A stretch of DNA of 64,000 bases from Moniliophthora roreri (Eukaryota; Basidiomycota; Agaricomycetes; Agaricales; Marasmiaceae). Within the stretch, counting starts at the first letter, position 1; the number at the start of each line of letters is the position of its first letter. The stretch lies in assembly GCA_001466705.2 (NCBI GenBank), contig LATX02000221.1, forward strand, positions 62,001 to 126,000, written 5' to 3'. Both the position numbers and the translations under genes were made by a program. Of this stretch, positions 39,301 through 51,233 are shown piece by piece. The notes under the pieces are model-generated. The model was not told where the DNA came from. It saw only the letters and a list, made by a program, of their open reading frames with translations, and made no database searches.

Positions 39301-40964
39301 GACATTGCACATGTTCAAGCTGTGAAACCCGCAACTTCATCTCTTACTTCCACCACACACCTTGCACAGTTCCAAACGGTGGTCAGAAGTGTTAATATAT
39401 TAGCTATGCATCTGTAGGATGTGCTGGAAGCACACATAACACAGTCAAGCCTCCAAAACATGAGATTTGGATTCTCAAAAATTCATGACAGCACCTATCT
39501 ACCTGGGCTGTGGGTTATATCAGGATAGAGGCTTTAATTTTGATATGGTAAGATCTCTGAGAGGTTAGGCCTTCAGTTGTGCTTAGAAAATTGTAACACT
39601 TTAAAGACTGGTGCCATGCCAAGGACCAGTAGATGACTGTATACTTGACATGATACATATAGAAAGGATGGTGAGAATATACAGTATATATGTCTTGAAG
39701 CCCAAAGACACTAAGATTGGTTTGGTGTCAAACAAATCTGGGCCTTCAAATTATCCATATATCTGGGGGGGCTGAGTCTCTGAGTTGTCCTTTAAATCCT
39801 GAGTCATCCTGAGGCAGCCCAATGAAAACCTAAACCAGGCTATACTAGCCAATAAAGTTCATAAGGTAGTATTGAGAGTGTTCTTTACAATTACAGTTCC
39901 AGAACAATACAAATCAACAATATAGTACAATTAAAGGCAAACATAGTGGACTGGGAAGGAAATAAGTGTAAATGGGGAGCAAAAAGAATATGGTCTCTAC
40001 TGTAGAGCCAAAAAGTCAGTCAGAAGCAAGGCAACTGCAACACAAGCATACTGTGTTGTGATTAGTTGGAGAAGAAGCAAGGAATAAACTAGGCAGTAGA
40101 ATTGATGAGGACCTAAAGATGCTATTGAAGCTTTTATTGGCCTGATTAGTGTAGGAGGACAGTGTTGTCATTTTGTATGGAGAGGATGATAAGACCTGGA
40201 TGAACAACTGGTGAACAGTCATAAAGAGAGATTTGGAAGGAAATTGGCATCTGCAAAAATGACAAGAGGACATCACCATATACAGGGGGTCATACACTCA
40301 TGGAACCAATTCTCATAGGTTTTTGTGGGTTCAACCTGGTCTCTGTAGGTTAGAGTAAAGGTATAACTCACCAAACCCAGCATAGCCAGTTATTAGAGTG
40401 TGTAACTGGGACATAACCCTCTGTAACTTGATGTGTCCAGCTTTAGTAGTTCATGTCCCACCATAATCTGCTGTACCAAGTGCTGGTAGATGGACAAGTC
40501 AGTTTGAGGTGACTTTAAAACTTGTGTGCCTTACTGACCAGTGACATAGGTGGTGAGCTGAAAGCCAGAATATGGCACTCACTAGGAAAGCACCACATGT
40601 GAGAATGGTCCAGGTGCCCATGATTCCCAGATTACTCTCTGTAAAGATATTCAAGTATAAGTGGTTTCTGGACATCCATTCAACCCAATGCTAATAAAAT
40701 ACCCAAAATCTGCCCTCTACCCTTTTTTGAGTTGCTAAACTTGAATTAAAAGTTGCCTTGGTACAGGAACTATTCCCTGACAAGCTATTCTATGATTATT
40801 GGCTGGATTGTTAGTATAACATTTATACCCTGTGAAAAAGATATTAGAGCAATGGGACTACTTAGGTAAGTGTATATTCCTCCTCAGTACACTATTAAAA
40901 GAGTTCTGACCACACTTCAGCCCATTCAAATCATTCTCTGTCCTGAAGCACTATTAGAACCCTA
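39301..40964. other. Degenerate repeat DNA without recognised genes
   Basis: AT-rich, CpG-poor. About 40320-40480 again shows short imperfect GGTTA/TAACC-type units like those at 4900-5120. No ORF of note. Confidence 0.4.
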
Positions 40965-41135
40965 AGGCCCTGCTCAGGAACCGGAGTTGGAGTTGAGTTG
41001 GGTTGATTTTGGCTGATTTTGGCACAAGATGGGTTCAGTTGAGCTAAACTCAGAAGTTGTGGCAAACCCATCTTGTGCCAAAATCAGCTGAAATCAACCC
41101 AACTCAACTCTGACCCCAGTTCCCAAGCAGGGCCT
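40965..41135. mobile_element. Foldback miniature element, about 171 bp
   Basis: Nearly the whole element is one inverted repeat: arms of about 70 bases starting AGGCCCTGCTCAGGAAC and ending with the matching inverted sequence, around a short centre near 41035-41060. The arms carry GGTTGATTTTGGCTGATTTT-type sequence. RNA or single-stranded DNA from it would form a long hairpin. No clear target duplication. Confidence 0.8.
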
Positions 41136-41310
41136 AAAAAAGTGAATTTGGCTGCAGTAATTCTGGAGAAAATACTGGGCCCCTGGGCTGCTGTCTCCAA
41201 CATTTAGACATATAGAGAATATCCCAGCTATGAGGGACAAAGTCCAACATCAATAGATTCCATACAGTACTACCCATCTCCCAATTTTGGTTTTTTTTTG
41301 GCATTTTCAA

Positions 41311-43738
41311 TGTCAAGAATAATTCTCAATGTCTTGCTCAGTAGTTCAGAGATAATTGCCTTCAAAACAACTTCTCAGATTGAAAATGAGTGTTCCTTTG
41401 TATAATATTTATCAGTTTTGTGGTTTTATCAATCACTTTGAAAGCAAATACTAGTATAGATTTTGACCAGAAAACTGCCCAAAGAATAAACTTCTTCTAA
41501 GTGAGAACAAAGGTACCTCTTGTACCTGAATATAGCCCTCTTAGCTATATTCTGCAACGATTCTCAAGAGGACAAATCTTCTAGACACTGCTAGCCTGAA
41601 ACCCTCTCTGATTTATGTTGAAACACCAGACTATACTGATGCACATCAGCCACTCTCTTAGTAGACTGATACAATGTTTTTCTTATCAGAAAACATGCCT
41701 CTTGCATTAAATACTAAGCTCTTCCTAGCTTTTATTTATATCTCTGGTTCTGGTTACAATTTCAGGTCTCAACTAGCCTGTGCCTCTTGCACAACTAAAT
41801 AAGCTAGAGCCCAAAGTGGTTGAAAAATACTGATTGCCAGTAGCTCTTCTACCTGAACAACAATATCATACACTCTGGTAATCGGTGGGCAGTATCTCTC
41901 CTGCCTTCCACCTATAAAACATGTCCCCTTATATACTCTACAACATAAATAATCTAATATATCTGTCACAAATACAAATAAAACTGAGTTGGGTGATAAA
42001 TATTATATAAACTAAGCTGTGTTTGGTAATTTCTCTGTCACAGTGTCCAATTGTAGTCAGGCTTCATAGCCATAAACTCTTTTATTCTTTTTCTATAACA
42101 ATTGTGCAGTCTTCTGACACTAACCATTTGCAATTTTCTCTATCAAATGGCTCTCCTTCTGACTCTGTTTGAAAATATTATACTTCCATGCTGCTCCACA
42201 TGGTTCCTTCCTTCTCCATCTACTATCATCTGCCCTATGGACACATAATATGCTTCCATCTCTATGTTTAAAGTGTATGTGTAAGCTCAGCCATGCTGGT
42301 TTCTCGTCATACAGCTTTGTCTTCCATTTTTCCATGATACAGGCACCCTTCCAGTAGCCAATCATCTATTTCATTCTTCAATTTGACATTCAGTATCTCA
42401 AGTATCCCTCACTGATAATTTTTCATCCTCTGTTTCATATCTGTTTCTTGATAATATTCTCATATGTGTATCATTGAAGGCTTTTATTCCTTCAAGTTGG
42501 GTATAGATTGAAAATATCATTAAAAGTGAAAATATTCCCTTTGGTATGCTTTTGATAGAGAAGTATTATGTGGTGTGGTTCTCTACAGGTTTTTGGGATG
42601 CTCCTCTGTGTTCAGGTTCACTGCTTATTTTCATACTAGCAGTGGTTGGGTACCCTTGTATGGCCTACCATCAACCATTACTCTGTTAATATTTTATATT
42701 CTTCTCTACTACTCACTTTGACTAGCTGCTCAGAGCTCACACTAGTCCTCAATTCCCTTGTTTATGTCATTTTCAACTATAAAAGTGCAAAATATTCTCT
42801 ATTTGTGTGCAAAATAAAAGGTAGAAGTTATGCATATCAACAGAGTCTGGCCATTAGGGTATCTGATCATATCCACACAGGTATCTGCTTTCCAGATGTT
42901 CTGGACTCTTAGATATTTGATTTTTCTCTTTTCTAGGTGGGTCTGGATGGACAGATGAGTCTATCTGTTCTGCATTCTCTTTTCCAGCATCCACACAGCT
43001 GCCAATGTCTGGGTTTCAAAGCTTCTGAGGCTGGAACATACTGTTCCTGTTCCTGTCTCCTTTGATAATTCATTCTTGATCTTATCTAGGACTTCACATT
43101 CCTTAGATATCAATTATATGTCTTGTTGTATCTGTAGTCACATAGCTACACTTGTTCTGAGGTGTTTCAACTCTTTCTGAGGTTGCATTGCCCCTTGTTA
43201 AGTAATTTCATCTATTTGCACCATATTAGAACTCTTTATTAAGACATCATCTGCTTTGATTCTGATTTGCATATTCCAATGCCTGATCATTCTCTGATTG
43301 TTCCTTTTCTTTCAAGTTGTCTCTCTGTTCTGATGTCTTCTCTAAGTACCTCTGTACTGTATGACTGCATGTTGCACTTTGCAGATGTCATAGAAAAGTG
43401 AATAAATTGAAAATTCCCCTTGATAGCACTTTGAGAGAGCTCAGTTAACTAGCCAACATGTTCATATGGTTATAGTTAGGTTCTCTACAGGTTTCAGAAG
43501 TGATCTGCTTCAGATCTGATATATAGATAAGTCAGAATGTACAGCTTAGACACCTCTGTATAGCATATCATATAGCTCTTTGTACTTTCCAACACACTGT
43601 AGCTTCTCTAAGGCAATGACTAGCAGACTGGGCTCACCTCTAGTCCTTATTACCCATTATCTGATGTTATATCAAAGTGTTCTGATTCAAAAGTAATGTA
43701 AATTGAATAAAATTGAGTCTTTTCTAGGTTTGCCATAT
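41311..43738 (+). repeat. Second copy of repeat R2 joined to the R1/X 3' part
   Basis: 41311-42770 follows 2350-4560; from about 42846 the sequence instead follows the inverse of 7365-6456 and ends with the same TTTGCCATAT terminus. This shows that R2 and X share one 3' end and are variants or recombinants of one family. Near 43231-43246 it has the undisturbed site corresponding to the CACTA insertion at 49232. Coding potential is lost. Confidence 0.7.
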
Positions 43739-44672
43739 TATCATGTCTTGACAAAACCACCCAATTGTGATGTACTTGCACTTGAGCCCCTAACAACATC
43801 TGAAGTCATGTATTTTTGCTCTTCTTACTGACCTTCACATAACTCTGACCTTCCCAGAAACTATGCCTGCTATTCCTTCAGATCTCTTCTCTCCCAATGG
43901 GACTATTCTGGACATTCTCAGGTAAGTGTCTCCTCTTATATCATTTCCCTTTGTCATTTCTTTCATCTCAGGCCCTCTCAAGCTCAATTTGCCATTGTTC
44001 TCATAAACTATAGTACATATTTTCATCCTAGCTCTTGTATCCCTCAACAAGCCCATTATCCAGCTCTCAACACCCACAGGCCCATTTTTCTTTACTCATT
44101 TTCTCTCCTCTGCTCTTGTACCTGCCCTTTTCCCTCTATCATTCCTGATATTCTTGATCACCTCTACAGGCTTGATTTGCCCTCTGGACTCAGGCCCAAG
44201 GCCCCCCCCTCAGTCCATGTCACTTGCTAAGCAGCTCCAATCAGCAGGAGCTGTTTGGCGACATCTTCTTCCAGTCACACTGTGACTATTCCATCTTTTT
44301 CCCAGATTGCAGCTCTACTTCTTGCACTTGGACTTGCCTACAAAGTCTAGGAAGTCAGCCAGGTTGATTTCCAAGGCAGTCTTCTTAGACAGCTACATAG
44401 TCTCCTCAGAACTTGTCTGATAGTATTCCTTGCATAGTTCTGCATGTCAAAGCATTGTTAAAGTGGAAGAATATGCTTTCATCCTTTAAAATCATTACTA
44501 GAGTTTCCAAGATAAGCACAGAAGAGGATAGAAGTGCTTCTAGTCATCATAGTATGGTAGAAAGCATGTGCACACATCAAGGGATGTCAAGTCACACATC
44601 AAACTAAGTCAAACTTTATTCATATATGTGATGAATGTCTAATTTCCTGAGAGAATATTAAATTATTTTAAT
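43739..44672. other. AT-rich stretch without recognised genes
   Basis: A frame of 80 codons on the minus strand (44077-43835) and one of 64 on the plus strand (44413-44607) have no recognisable product. It borders the left end of the Harbinger-like element. Confidence 0.4.
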
Positions 44673-45381
44673 AGTAGCACTCAATCATGATTTTATTTCC
44701 TATTTTATTTTGTAATGTGTGATTTGTTGCTATTCAACAGGTGACTAGTCAGAACAATGCCAAATCTGGCATGTGTGAGGCCTAGAGCCAACCAAGGCAA
44801 ATTTTTGTCCTAGCCCATCTCTAGCTCAAGAAACAAGAGCTAGATGTCATAGGCAGATGTTGATACAATTCTTTATGCTGCACAACTGAAAGCACAACTG
44901 AAAGCACAACAAGATGTGTCACTTAGAATACCAAAAAATAGTCATTTGTACCACAATGTGCATAATTATCTCTCTACCTCACTTACAGCAGAACTGTATT
45001 CCAATAACATACTTTAGCAGTGTTCTCCTGTAAGGGCACCACTCCAGCAGCTCACTAGCACTCACTATGACCAGAACTTCCATACTTCATCTCAACAAAC
45101 CTATCCTTTCCCTACACCATCTATTATACAGCATTTTCAGTCAGCACCTGACAACAGCATTCTCAGTATGCCAACTCAAGCACCAGCATAGAATTTTAAT
45201 AGGTAGACTCACCAAGAACTTGATTGAGGTCTTGGAATAGAAAGGCTCAAGCAGATTAACCAGAACCAGAACTGAAGAGATGCTAGAGACAAGAAAACTA
45301 GCTGGAAACTCCTATCAGCATATATACTAGAGCCTCCAGCCAAAGAAACAGTTCCTAATGCACCTGAATCTAGAAATATAT

Positions 45382-45385
<4 letters not shown>

Positions 45386-45421
<36 letters not shown>
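45386..45421. repeat. GA microsatellite
   Basis: About 18 uninterrupted GA units. Frames read through it on either strand are artefacts of the dinucleotide repeat. Confidence 0.95.
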
Positions 45422-45424
<3 letters not shown>

Positions 45425-45429
45425 TGATG

Positions 45430-46560
45430 TTGAGGTTTTAGCAACCAGAGAAGACAACAGTAGTTGAGGTCAAGGTGGCAAGAGTAGAGGTCAGAGAAGG
45501 GCTACAGCTGCAGCATGAAAAGAGAAATCAAAATCTAAAAAAGCCAATAGTGCCAGTAGCAAATCTAGCGCTTTGAACAGGTGTAATAGTAGAGTATCAG
45601 ATGAAGAAATTGCCAAGAAGTTGTCAAAGGAGAAAAAGAAGGCAGCTGAGTTGGTTTTGAATAGTAATGACAATAATGACAAGAAGGATTATAAAGAAGA
45701 AGAGAAGAAGGGCTGAGGCCTTGTGGAGGAGGACAAGTTGATGGTTGTATAATATATTACCACAGAGAAACACTGGGAGTACCTAAAAGTCAAACAAGCA
45801 ACCTATTTCAATGAGACACACATCTAACTATACTATTCTTCCAAATATTTAGCAAATCTTTTTTGCCAGCTCATTAACAGTAGTCAGCTGAAGGTGTACA
45901 CACTCAAACAAATTACTGGATACTGGCATAACTAAGCTTTTAAAAAGTACAAGGCAGTACAGAAAATGCACTTGCACACAGGTAATGGTAATGGAGACTA
46001 GAGTAAGACTGAGAAGCAATGGCAAGAGCAGCAGCAGAAAGATAAGAAAAAGAAGAGGCAGCAGTCAAGGAGAAGGGCTTGGTCATAGGAATCTTCCATC
46101 TAATTGGCAATATGTAAGTTGATCTGTATCTTACCCTGCTCTGATGCTTACATGCTTGTCAAACAGTGCACATAATAACTTGAATATTCTGTGTGAACAT
46201 AACTACAACTTAACCAACAGCATTTCTGACAATGAAAGCTCAAAGCCTAAGAAGAAGATTTCACATGATGACTCAGATGATGACAAGGTTGAAATAATGT
46301 CTGTTATCCACACTGCAGCTACAGCTCTTAGTAAAAAGGCCAATATTGAGAAACAGAGGCTGAAGTACAAAGAAGAAGACTAAAAGGGATGCCATGAATA
46401 GAGAGAAAAGGAACAAAAGAGAGCAGCAGTTGCAGAAAGGAAAGCACAGTAGGATCATGCCTTGGCACAAGCAGAAAGTAAAAATCCAATAGTAAAGGCC
46501 TAAGGTGAAAGAATGCTCATGGAATTCAAAGCACAGAAAAGGGAAATGGCATTGCTCATT
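45430..46560 (+). pseudogene. Myb/SANT-like accessory protein relic of a Harbinger element
   Basis: The plus strand reads an Arg/Gly-rich then Lys-rich segment, then EEDKLMVV, stop, YITTEKHWEYLKVKQATYF, and later FKKYKAVQKMHLHTGNGNGD, which matches the pattern of fungal transposon-linked Myb/SANT-like DNA-binding proteins as I know them. A Lys/Glu coiled-coil part follows (46144-46383 and beyond: KPKKKISHDDSDDDKVEIMS). Several stops interrupt it. In Harbinger systems this protein assists the transposase in binding and nuclear import. The CACTA element begins 16 bases past this region. Non-functional. Confidence 0.6.
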
Positions 46561-47571
46561 TAATAATATTGAATTCACTACAGACAAAAGGTCCTTTTGG
46601 AATTTACTAAAACATTTGAAAAATATTGCTAAAAGCTGATACATTTTTCTAGACAACATTTGCTCTAAATGTATTGTAAATTATTTTATCCTGAAAGAGT
46701 ATTTTCCTCATGCAATACTGTATAAATATATAGTATATTATTTACACTTAAAATAGTATCAAAATATGCCTAGATAATTATGTTTTTCTGTACATTAAAA
46801 GTATGTGAAATTGAGACCAAATTGGGCCTAAAATCCAGACTTTTTGGTTTTGAGAAAATAGAAGTAAAACTTAATTAAATCATATGCCAATTTAGTAATC
46901 CTAAACAGCTGCAAAACAGTAGGAAAAAATAGAACTTCAATATATAAAATATTTTTGCTAAATGTATCTAAAAGCTAATGGAATATTTAATAATTCCTTC
47001 TTAGCTAAAATTAGTGGAAAAGTATTAAGATTTTGATCTGATTTCTATAAAATCACCTTTGGTTCCCATCAATCCAAACTAATTAGATGTCACAATCAGG
47101 TTGAATGTGGTGTCTGATAAGATGGCTATCACTAGGAATTTAGCCACACCCTGCTGCACTCTTCTCCTGCTCCTCTCTGCTCCTCTCTCAGCACCTTCAC
47201 TCTCCTCAAAATTCTGCAAGACTGTCTGCCAGTGTCAGCTGCCAGAGTTGCATGACTCAAGTACTCATCTCCAGCACCTCAACATCAACCACATTGCTGA
47301 CATCTTTCTCACAGTTGTCACCATTGTTCCCACTGCCATCAACGTCCTGTAGGAACTTGTCATTGTCACTGCTCTAGAAATAAGGTGCATTCCCAACATC
47401 TCATTCTTCTCTTCAAAACTAACTATCTACAGTCAGTTATAATATGATAATGACTATTATATTGTTTTCCTCCTTGTACCTCTACACTAGAATCAACAAG
47501 TTCTTTTTACACCTTTCATGTCCATGTTGCCCGAACACACTTAGATCAATGACAATCATGGAAGAGATCAT

Positions 47572-49317
47572 TCAGAAAATTTCCCATTATGTTAAGGCCA
47601 TGCTACACAGGCAATTCAATGACCTCCAGATCTTCCTTTCTCTTTGCCGTTGGGTGCTTTCTCGACTGCAATCCTGTTTTCCCTCTGGTTCCCACATAAA
47701 TTTGACAATCAACAGGCCAAAACACATCATGAAAGCTGCTTGATTAATGGCTCTTTTCATGGCTTTCTCTCACACATGTTTACCACCTCCATTTATCCTC
47801 GACATCTCCTTCTCTTAGTCCTCCAGGTTCCCTTGGACTATGACTCCCACGACTCATTAATATGTTGAACCTAGAAAAGACCCACTTTTATTCATTTTAC
47901 ACTACTTTTGAATTGGAATACTTTAATATGACACAAGATAACAGGTAATAAGGACTAGAGTGAGCCTAGACTGCTAGTCATTGCCTTAGAGAAGCTATAG
48001 TACCTTGGAAAGTACGAAGAGCTATATGATACACTATACAGAGGTGTCAAAGCTATACTTTCTGACTTATCTATGTATCAGATCCAAAACGGATCACTCC
48101 CGAAACCTGTAGAGAACCTAACTATGGCCCAATGAATGCATTGGCTAGTTAACCAAGCTCTCAAAGTGCTATCAATGGGATTTTAATTTCTACTTTATCT
48201 TTCTATGACATCTGCAAAGTGCAATCTGCAGTCAAGCAGTACAGAGGTACTTAGAGGAGACATCAAAACAGAAAGACAACATGGAATAGGAACAATCATA
48301 GAATGATCCTTCTTCAAAGTCAATATATGGATCAGAATCAAAGCAAGTGATCTCTTAACACTACGTACAAGGTGTTCTTTTTATGCTATTAATACAAAGG
48401 AAATACACTCAGAATACTGCTATATATTTGCTTCCAGACAACACTCAGAAAATTTCCCATTATGTTAAGGCCATGCTACACAGGCAATTCAATGACCTCC
48501 AGATCTTCCTTTCTCTTTGCCGTTGGGTGCTTTCTCGACTGCAATCCTGTTTTCCCTCTGGTTCCCACATAAATTTGACAATCAACAGGCCAAAACACAT
48601 CATGAAAGCTGCTTGATTAATGGCTCTTTTCATGGCTTTCTCTCACACATGTTTACCACCTCCATTTATCCTCGACATCTCCTTCTCTTAGTCCTCCAGG
48701 TTCCCTTGGACTATGACTCCCACGACTCATTAATATGTTGAACCTAGAAAAGACCCACTTTTATTCATTTTACACTACTTTTGAATTGGAATACTTTAAT
48801 ATGACACAAGATAACAGGTAATAAGGACTAGAGTGAGCCTAGACTGCTAGTCATTGCCTTAGAGAAGCTATAGTACCTTGGAAAGTACGAAGAGCTATAT
48901 GATACACTATACAGAGGTGTCAAAGCTATACTTTCTGACTTATCTATGTATCAGATCCAAAACGGATCACTCCCGAAACCTGTAGAGAACCTAACTATGG
49001 CCCAATGAATGCATTGGCTAGTTAACCAAGCTCTCAAAGTGCTATCAATGGGATTTTAATTTCTACTTTATCTTTCTATGACATCTGCAAAGTGCAATCT
49101 GCAGTCAAGCAGTACAGAGGTACTTAGAGGAGACATCAAAACAGAAAGACAACATGGAATAGGAACAATCATAGAATGATCCTTCTTCAAAGTCAATATA
49201 TGGATCAGAATCAAAGCAAGTGATCTCTTAACACTACGTACAAGGTGTTCTTTTTATGCTATTAATACAAAGGAAATACACTCAGAATACTGCTATATAT
49301 TTGCTTCCAGACAACAC
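47572..49317. repeat. Exact tandem duplication, 2 x 873 bp
   Basis: 47572-48444 is repeated at 48445-49317 with no difference seen. Each unit contains the end of the outer CACTA left-arm segment, the R1 part of element X and the first 86 bases of the CACTA miniature element. The breakpoints share TCAGAAAATT. No N is present here. Confidence 0.9.
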
Positions 49318-51233
49318 TCAGAAAATTCTATTAGTTTCAAGTTATCATCATATAGTGAAAACAGCAAGCATACTCTGGATTTTAATTTCCAGAAGAGTCA
49401 GTGTTTCTTGGTTATTTTATAATAATGAAGTTATAGAATTATCCTTTAATTTTCTAATTACAAATATACTAAATTTTCTGCCTTATAAAATAGTGAGAAA
49501 ACATTTAGAAAACAAATATAAGATTTTGAATTTTATATTAAAGGAAACATGTTAAATACAAAAGGAAAACTAAATGAAAACTACTTAAGAACTGCTTTAA
49601 AATATAGTGTTTTCATATGATTTTCCTATTATTTTCCTAGTGTTTTCCTAGTGTTTTCTCTGACTTTCCCACAATAGAAAATGTGGAATTTTTATCTTAT
49701 CTTATCAGCATTTTCTGAGCATCTTCAACCAGAGAAAATTTAATGTTTTCTTAGTATGGAGATTATTCTAATATATTGTATTATCTATTAATTCTCAGAA
49801 TTTGAAAATTCTATATCTTTTGCTGCTGAAAATTTAGTATTCTCCAGGCATATTCTTGTTGAGAGGACACAATTGAAATTTAGAATTTATATATAGTTTT
49901 ATAGAAATTCTCTTTGCAAGAAGATTAAGTGTTTTCTCAATGAGAAAACCATGTTAAAAGAACACCTTGTATGTAGTGTAATAAAGAAGTCACCAGTGGC
50001 TAAACAATATGTGATAAGCTAACTAGGTACAAAGTCATCTTGGAAAGATGGAAATCACTTCCAAAGGACATCCACTACCTACAGACAGATACAACGAGAC
50101 ATATGAAGAATATCTAACGCACAAGAAGTCCTAAATAAGACCAAGCATGCATTGTCAAAAGAGATAGGAACAGTAACAGCATGTTCCGACCTTGAAAACT
50201 TTGGCATCTAGGCATCTGCCAATGTGCGGATACTAGAAAGAGAAATGCTGTAAAGAGACAGGATGGATACAGCCATCCGCTCGTAGATACCCAACTTAGA
50301 AAAGAGAAAATACAAATTATGGAGTCCAGAATGCCTGGAAACATAGATACCCATGTAGATATAGTCAGATACCCTAGTGGCCAGACTCTGTGACAGCCGA
50401 ATATTCCCTCTTTTAGTATCTCAGTCACTCATTTATTATTTCCTGAATTATTGGACATTATTTATATTTTTCTGTAGATATATTCCATGGACCATATATA
50501 AGGACAGCTAGATATTCATATATACTCAAGTGACTCTGCCCCCTCTGATTGTGAATACATGATGAGTTTGTTTGGTGTATAATTGTGTATGCCATTCCAG
50601 TTTTGCTTCCTCACTTCAGGCTCTGGAGATTGGTCCTGAGTGACTCCGGAGAGATGGGAATCTGATAATGAACTTGTGTCATAAGAGACAAAGAGTAACA
50701 TCTTTAGTGTGCTTTGCGCTTTTCTAAGAGATAACTTTACACCAAAAGTTCTGGTGGCTTTTAGAGTGTGGCCTGTGTTAGATATCAGGTTGTGACACAC
50801 TTAGAGTCTTAACAAAGGAATTGGGCCTGTGATTAAGCTCTTTGTAGAAACTGGTCTAAGACCTTTTCCAGTACACTGTGTACTGTAGTTGTCTTAAAGA
50901 AGTCTTAAACTCCATAGGGTCAGACTATATTGGCTACTGAGTCTTTTAGTGGAACTGTAGCTCTTGTGTTTTGTGCTTTGTGCACTGTGTTCTTGTGTGT
51001 GTGTTTGTGTGTTTGGATATAAACCCTTTTAAAACCCATATATATACTCCTCTGGAGGTGAACACTTTGAAGTAGATTGCTTCAATAAGAGAGAATCAAC
51101 CTAGCTAAGAGTTTTGTTGGCATTCTAAGTGCAGCAACTCTGATCACATTGATCCACACTTGCACAACAGTCTGAGTTAGACTTTTGGAGGTTATCTTTT
51201 GGGTAGTTTTCCATTAGTCTTATCTTAGACAAA
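47860..51233 (-). mobile_element. Element X inserted in the left arm of the CACTA element
   Basis: Colinear with 6456-8174 once the 873-bp duplication and the nested miniature element are removed. TTA is found on both sides (47857-47859 and 51234-51236), a possible target duplication. The uninterrupted right arm of the CACTA element, near 53320-53345, provides the approximate empty site: arm text resumes at 51237 (GTCATC...CAGAACAGTCC) where it had left off at GACTCCCACGACTC. Confidence 0.75.
49232..49978 (+). mobile_element. CACTA-type miniature element, copy 2 (747 bp)
   Basis: Starts CACTACGTACAAGGTGTTCT and ends with the inverted CACTACATACAAGGTGTTCT; TAA on both sides (49229-49231, 49979-49981). 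Element X copies elsewhere read straight through this point (6941-6952 and 43231-43246), so the insertion and its 3-bp duplication are directly supported. A truncated first 86 bases of the same element also appear at 48359-48444, inside the tandem duplication. No transposase. Confidence 0.93.

Noticed and set aside
45209..45457. Minus-strand frame of 82 codons with a Ser-Leu run
   Set aside because: The run is just the GA microsatellite read as TCTCTC; the rest has no conservation.
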